From the NCBI RefSeq assembly GCF_937616625.2, contig NC_065573.1, forward strand, positions 18,057,001 through 18,121,000: a stretch of 64,000 nt of DNA, read 5' to 3'. The translations under genes and the position numbers were made by a program. The stretch is from Mercurialis annua (taxonomy: Eukaryota > Streptophyta > Magnoliopsida > Malpighiales > Euphorbiaceae). Shown in pieces: positions 60,063 through 64,000 of the stretch. Each line of letters begins with the position of its first letter. Positions within the stretch are counted from its first letter, which is position 1. The notes beneath the pieces are model-generated. The model searched no databases and was not told where the DNA came from. It saw only the letters and a program-made list of their open reading frames with translations.

Positions 60063-60542
60063 TTGTTTACACCGGCCCAAATAATTGCTGGACAAGAGCT
60101 TTATATGGGCTTACAAGGGATTCAGGCCCAACGAAAAGCCTCTTAATTATTGCTTTTTTCTTCTTATTAGGAGTTTGCAACTCATTAGAAGTATTTTACT
60201 TTCTAGAATTTTAGTCCTAGTTGAATTAGGAGTCTTGATTATGAGGAGCTATAAATAGCTCAGAGCTTCATTATTTTTGTATCAACAAATCAATCAATCA
60301 AAAACTAAGCCCATCGCTTTTTATCTCGCAATCTCCGAATTGTTTTAACTTAGGAGTAGTTTTCAGTATTAATCTCGCCTGAGTTCGCAGCTCCCAGATT
60401 ATTACTTTTAAATCACGTGGTTAAGTGTTTTTAACCAAACAAGCCCTGTGAATATCTGCATAGGTTCGTTAAAGTATCAAACCTCAAAACTATCCCGATT
60501 ATAAATTCAAAGATTCGAGTCCGGAATATTTCCAGGCGAACA
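60063..60542 (+). repeat. right LTR of the Tat element
   Basis: A 480-bp copy of 49482-49960 with about ten differences, most of them transitions. It starts TGTTTACACC after TTGGGGGCAT and ends GGCGAACA. Confidence 0.9.
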
Positions 60543-61020
60543 ATATGCAATCATCTACTATTCACTTTCCTAAATAGGACTCATGTCTAAATAAGGAAGA
60601 TCACTCCATGATTGCATACCTAGCAGTGTTGTAGTAGGAAAGTGAATCCTACTTTGTAGGGATTGACCCTGATTTGGTGTGATCTTCCTTATTTAGACAT
60701 GAGTCCTATTTAGGAACGTCTTCCTAAATAGTCTCGTCTTCCTAAGTTAGAGTTTATCTTCCCAAATTGGAGTTTGGGTCCAAATAGGAAGATACTTCGA
60801 GATTATGTAGTAGATCTGGTAATCTATCCGAATCCCAGGATTGACGTGCTTTGTCCGAGTCCTAAAGGATTCGGTCTTCACCTTGTTGAATGATATCATA
60901 GGATTCGGCCATCTTTCTTATATGTTTGATTCTTCTGGCGGGAGTCCGATACCATCTGAGAGTAGATCTCCTTCGACTCAGCTTCATTGTAGTTAAGATA
61001 GGATTCGATATCCATTAGTT
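60543..61020. repeat. foldback sequence with a perfect 36-bp inverted repeat
   Basis: Positions 60569-60604 and 60679-60714 are exact reverse complements (starting CCTAAATAGGACTCATG). A second inverted pair, ATTCACTTTCCTA / TAGGAAAGTGAAT (60560-60572, 60637-60649), overlaps it, so alternative hairpins are possible. Related words ('cttcctaaat', 'aaataggaaga') continue to about 60800. No coding region; probably a transposon remnant, but no ends or target duplication were identified. Confidence 0.6.
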
Positions 61021-61530
61021 CATTTAAATTTGTGATTTTATTCCAATTTTACATCATTTATTAATATTAGAATTATGTTAAAATTTTTATATTTCATATA
61101 ATGCATTATGAATACTCCACATTACTGAATATAAAGAAAATATTACATGTTTATAATAATTGGGTGAAAGCACAACATGTGAGAATTAAATTGACTGAAA
61201 AAATTGGATAAAATTGCAACAAAATTATTAAATTAAAATAGTTTTGTAAGCTTTAAGTTTTTAGGAAAATTGACAAATATTTCAAAACATTTGGCTTTTT
61301 AACACCGTTCAGTCTAAAATTAAAACTGAAAATCTTTTGTTATAAATTCTTTAAAGAAATCAAAGTGAATAAAATTAATGGTACAAGTTAGTAAAATTTT
61401 GGGTATCACCCCTAGTCAAAACTAATATAATCTATTTGTTTCCATTACAACGAGGGGAGATAGAATCGAACATATGGCTATCATATAAAATTTTAATACT
61501 CTTTTTAGTATGTTATACTTGTGGGGACAA
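61021..61530. other. AT-rich intergenic DNA, no gene seen
   Basis: No coding region or recognised repeat end. Confidence 0.55.
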
Positions 61531-63193
61531 ATGTAACCTATTGAAATTGAGATATATTATTTTTTTGATAAAGTAAATTATAAAAATAAGAAAAGTAATT
61601 CAGTAAATTAAGTATCGTATTAGCTCGATAATTAATTTATTTTAGCTAGTTTGGATAGCTAATTAAATAACATTTGGAAAATGTTATTTAACGGACGGAA
61701 TTTCTAAGTTAAAGATTATCGATTTTATATCGATACGAGTTCGGCACGATGTTACGTAGTTAATTTGTTTTGAGTTTTGAGTCTAGAATGTTGCTAGCTT
61801 AGAATTAATTTTAATTGCGTTTTGTGTCGATATTCGAACTAGATCCGACGAGGCAACCGCCGGTGGGATCCAGAGCTTGAGGAGTTTAACAGAGTGCTTG
61901 TTTGTTGGATTATTTTGGATAGCAAGTCGTGAGTTTTCTATTTACTTTTGCATATTATTATTATAAGTTGTTGTTTGCTTCGGTGATTCATTAAATTCAT
62001 TGCATATATTATGGCTTTGGTGGTTAACTTGAATGCTTTATATATGATATGGCTTGGATACGTTGTTTGACATATTATAGTTATTCGTAAACTGCGATAT
62101 TTGGTTTGATGATCCGACAAAACGAGCTACCTACTGGGCGTCAATCGGACTGTGTGATCACCGGTGCTGGTACGATTCAAGATGTCTATATCTAAGCGTG
62201 ACTTAGTTTGGTATGGATTCGTTGCGATTTTGCTTATGAAATATGAAGGAGGATTATGTTTGGCATATATGAGGTTAACTCAGTGGAACTATCTCAAGAC
62301 CTGTATCTGGTGGGTTAACTCGGTTGAACTATCTCGGAACTCACAACTTGGGAATAAGCAGTGGCATGAGTTAACTCGGTCGAACTATCTCGGGACTATG
62401 CCACATGGTCGCGGTTAACTCGGTTGAACTATCTCGGGACCGTACCATTTCGGTTGATTTGATTTGGATAACACAAATAGAATAAGATATATATATTTGC
62501 AATAGTATAAGTAGTTTGGAGGAAAGTTTAGTCCGTTCGCATTATGATTAAGATTAGGATTTCGATCGGATCCAAAGTTATTGTTTGCTTTGATTTATGT
62601 TGTGCTATTTATATTTGTAATATCTTAAGTAAGTGCGAAATCACTCAGCGTCGACTGACATCCCCACGGTGTTTTGTATTCAGGTTTGCTTTAATTTATG
62701 GTCGAGCTTCCATTCTATTTTCCGGAAGTCTCAGGTCAAAGCATTCGTGGAAAGGTTTGTTCCTCTGCAGAGCTGCAGTAGTCATCAATAGTAGACCTAG
62801 TTATGAATCAAACGGTTTTCATGTCTATATACTATGTTATGTTATTTTATATGAATAAGGTTTTGATTTCAAAACTGCGCTTTATAGGCGTTTGATTATT
62901 TTTCCAATTGCCTATGTTGGAATTGGTTAATTTTATTAGGATGTATGTTTGGACAAGGTAATGCTTGATTGTGTTATCGCACAGTAAGACCTTGGTGCCT
63001 ATTGTTTATGCATCGAATTATAAAGATGGTTTTCGACGTTTATAACTTATCATTTTTACGAGGTTTTTTCGTAAATGTTTTATGTAAGATTACGTGATCT
63101 ATTCACAAAAAATTCTTAGTGGTTTTCAGGCTTGCTACGGGTTCCGGAGCAACCACTCTCGTTCCCTACGGTCCTCGATTTTGAGTCGTGACA
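61531..63193 (+). repeat. Tekay-like LTR (solo or truncated)
   Basis: The right end is clear: 'ggcttgctacgggttccgg' (63129) through GAGTCGTGACA (63193) is the terminal block of the other Tekay LTRs here. The block GAGCTACCTACTGGGCGTCA with TGTGATCACCGGT (62124-62165) is also shared. The left end is tentative (TGTAACC at 61531); no target duplication could be paired. There is no internal domain on either side. ORFs at 62164-62858 are not supported as genes. Confidence 0.6.
62273..62440 (+). repeat. four-copy tandem motif inside the LTR
   Basis: The motif GTTAACTCGGTTGAACTATC followed by TCGGGAC occurs at 62273, 62313, 62370 and 62413, spaced 40, 57 and 43 bp, with small changes and unrelated spacers. 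Conservation of the motif but not the spacers suggests protein-binding sites or a tandem array in decay. Confidence 0.75.
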
Positions 63194-63237
63194 ATTGACG
63201 TAAATGTGAATGAGACCCCATCACTACTATTATATAT

Positions 63238-63265
63238 AGTCTGTGTGTATGTGTGTGTATGTATA

Positions 63266-63346
<81 letters not shown>
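63238..63346. repeat. compound microsatellite (TG)n-(TA)n-(GA)n
   Basis: A run of TG/TATG units passes into about 15 TA units and then about 20 GA units, without interruption. It is a likely length-variable locus about 150 bp beyond the 3' end of the RALF-like gene. The minus-strand ORF covering it is low-complexity. Confidence 0.95.
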
Positions 63347-63349
<3 letters not shown>

Positions 63350-63494
63350 GAATTTTAATAAAAGGAATGAGAAGAACATTTGATTCTATTGTTTTATTAA
63401 AAAGAAAACAGTTGATGGAGAATATAAATTGATCAACCAACATTTTCATTAGATATTAAGAGAATAATTTTGAAGAATTCACGAAGTGAAAGTT

Positions 63495-63797
63495 TCAAAA
63501 GTGACCACCCGCTCTTCTTGGCCCTTTGCCATTGTTCGTTTCCTTGCCATGTCCAGGAGGAGGATCAACATGGCGGCAATTTTTAGTTTGACTACAACCT
63601 CTTTGCCATGGATTAGCGTTTTGTTCCTTACATCCGGAAGGATCTGTTGAGCTACATTTTGGTGGTTTATTTTTGCCGACAGTTCCATTACCAACATTTT
63701 CACCGCTTACTTCATTTTCCATAAAACTACATGCCACAATCACCAAATAGAAAATTATGACAAATTTCTTGGAAATCGCCATAGATTGAAAAGGCAA
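63495..63797 (-). CDS. RALF-like secreted peptide
   Basis: A single-exon ORF of 100 codons, or 95 from the in-frame methionine at 63782 (MAISKK), which I prefer because a signal peptide follows at once: a basic start, then the hydrophobic FVIIFYLVIVACSF. The secreted part has four cysteines in the pattern KC-x8-C, then ANPWQRGC and NCRH. This matches the C-terminal half of RALF peptides (A-N-P-Y-x-R-G-C ... C-R), which bind receptor kinases of the FERONIA family and regulate growth and reproduction. The N-terminal Y-I-S-Y-type motif and the dibasic S1P site are absent, as in the divergent short RALF clade. Unusually, a hydrophilic tail of about 23 residues (starting VDPPPGHGK) follows the last cysteine pair. 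No stop or frameshift, so probably functional. Confidence 0.8.
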   Translation of the reverse strand: MPFQSMAISKKFVIIFYLVIVACSFMENEVSGENVGNGTVGKNKPPKCSSTDPSGCKEQNANPWQRGCSQTKNCRHVDPPPGHGKETNNGKGPRRAGGHF

Positions 63798-64000
63798 CTT
63801 TAAATGGTCTTTAACTTTTATTTGTGATTCTTAGAATCTAATAATGTCAAATGGTGATCGCTGATTTTTCATTTCTGCTTCCATTTTATTTGTACTAAAT
63901 ATTTTACCATAATTAGCTAAATTGTTTAACATCCCTTTCCTCATATGATGGACATAGTTGATTTTTATTCATACTTAATTTCAACGTGTGAATATATTCA
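63798..64000 (-). promoter_or_regulatory. upstream region of the RALF-like gene
   Basis: AT-rich sequence upstream of the RALF-like start. Weak TATA-like words are present, but none stands out. No coding region seen before the window end. Confidence 0.3.

Larger units (their letters stand above)
49482..60542 (+). mobile_element. Tat-clade LTR retrotransposon with antisense gene
   Basis: The 11,061-bp element starts TGTTTACACC and ends GGCGAACA, with LTRs 49482-49960 and 60063-60542. The flanking sequences GTATG and ATATG are probably a target duplication with one change. The primer site TGGCGACTCCACTGGGGAC follows the left LTR and a G-rich tract (TTGGGGGCAT) precedes the right one. The order is gag, protease, reverse transcriptase, RNase H, a second RNase H and integrase, then an antisense multi-exon gene. 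The second RNase H and a long region beyond integrase are known Tat/Ogre features. LTR divergence is about 2% by eye. Stops and frameshifts make pol defective. Confidence 0.9.

Noticed and set aside
63135..63449. Minus-strand 104-codon ORF with S-L and Y-I repeats
   Set aside because: It is a translation of the TG/TA/GA microsatellite.

Overview
The window looks like nuclear DNA of a flowering plant, most likely a eudicot. It has a multi-exon housekeeping gene with plant-type GT-AG introns, AT-rich intergenic DNA, plant MITE families, and chromovirus (Tekay/Del), Athila and Tat LTR retrotransposons. No RNA genes, CRISPR arrays or bacterial-type genes were seen.

Only two host genes are well supported. 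One is a complete eight-exon gene for translation initiation factor eIF3 subunit e on the minus strand (3122-7219). The other is a small secreted RALF-like peptide gene on the minus strand (63495-63797). The rest is mobile DNA and its decay products.

Region by region: 1-3000 holds MITEs (a Mutator-type one with a perfect 9-bp target duplication), a Copia reverse transcriptase relic and a truncated Stowaway. 3122-7219 is eIF3e. Ninety-five bases above its start codon lies a 1.8-kb Mutator-like element (7315-9145) with a perfect 10-bp target duplication; it carries a broken ABC transporter fragment and a nested Harbinger MITE. 9191-10050 has two more MITEs. 10738-30879 is a direct tandem duplication of a 2.7-kb unit (LINE-like relic fused to an inverted chromovirus LTR). 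Copy A was split by a 13.5-kb Tekay-type LTR element (12348-25858), whose left LTR took a solo LTR (13783-18259), which took another solo LTR (14789-16316). Copy B was hit by a hAT element (27383-28608), itself carrying a Stowaway. 30205-38342 is a degenerate Tekay chromovirus on the minus strand. 38343-41677 is an older relic of the same clade. 41678-49481 is an Athila 5' end with gag, interrupted by a non-autonomous LTR element (45298-49035). 49482-60542 is an 11-kb Tat element with dual RNase H and, behind its integrase, an antisense spliced gene with a plant mobile domain. 60543-63193 holds a foldback sequence and a further Tekay-like LTR, followed by a microsatellite and the RALF-like gene.

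The most unusual signal is shared by five otherwise different LTR families: a compact cluster of short palindromes with the core CG-NN-CG and family-specific arms, often just upstream of a TATA box. The antisense mobile-domain gene, better preserved than the pol gene of its own element, and the Mutator-like insertion at the eIF3e promoter are the next most interesting points.
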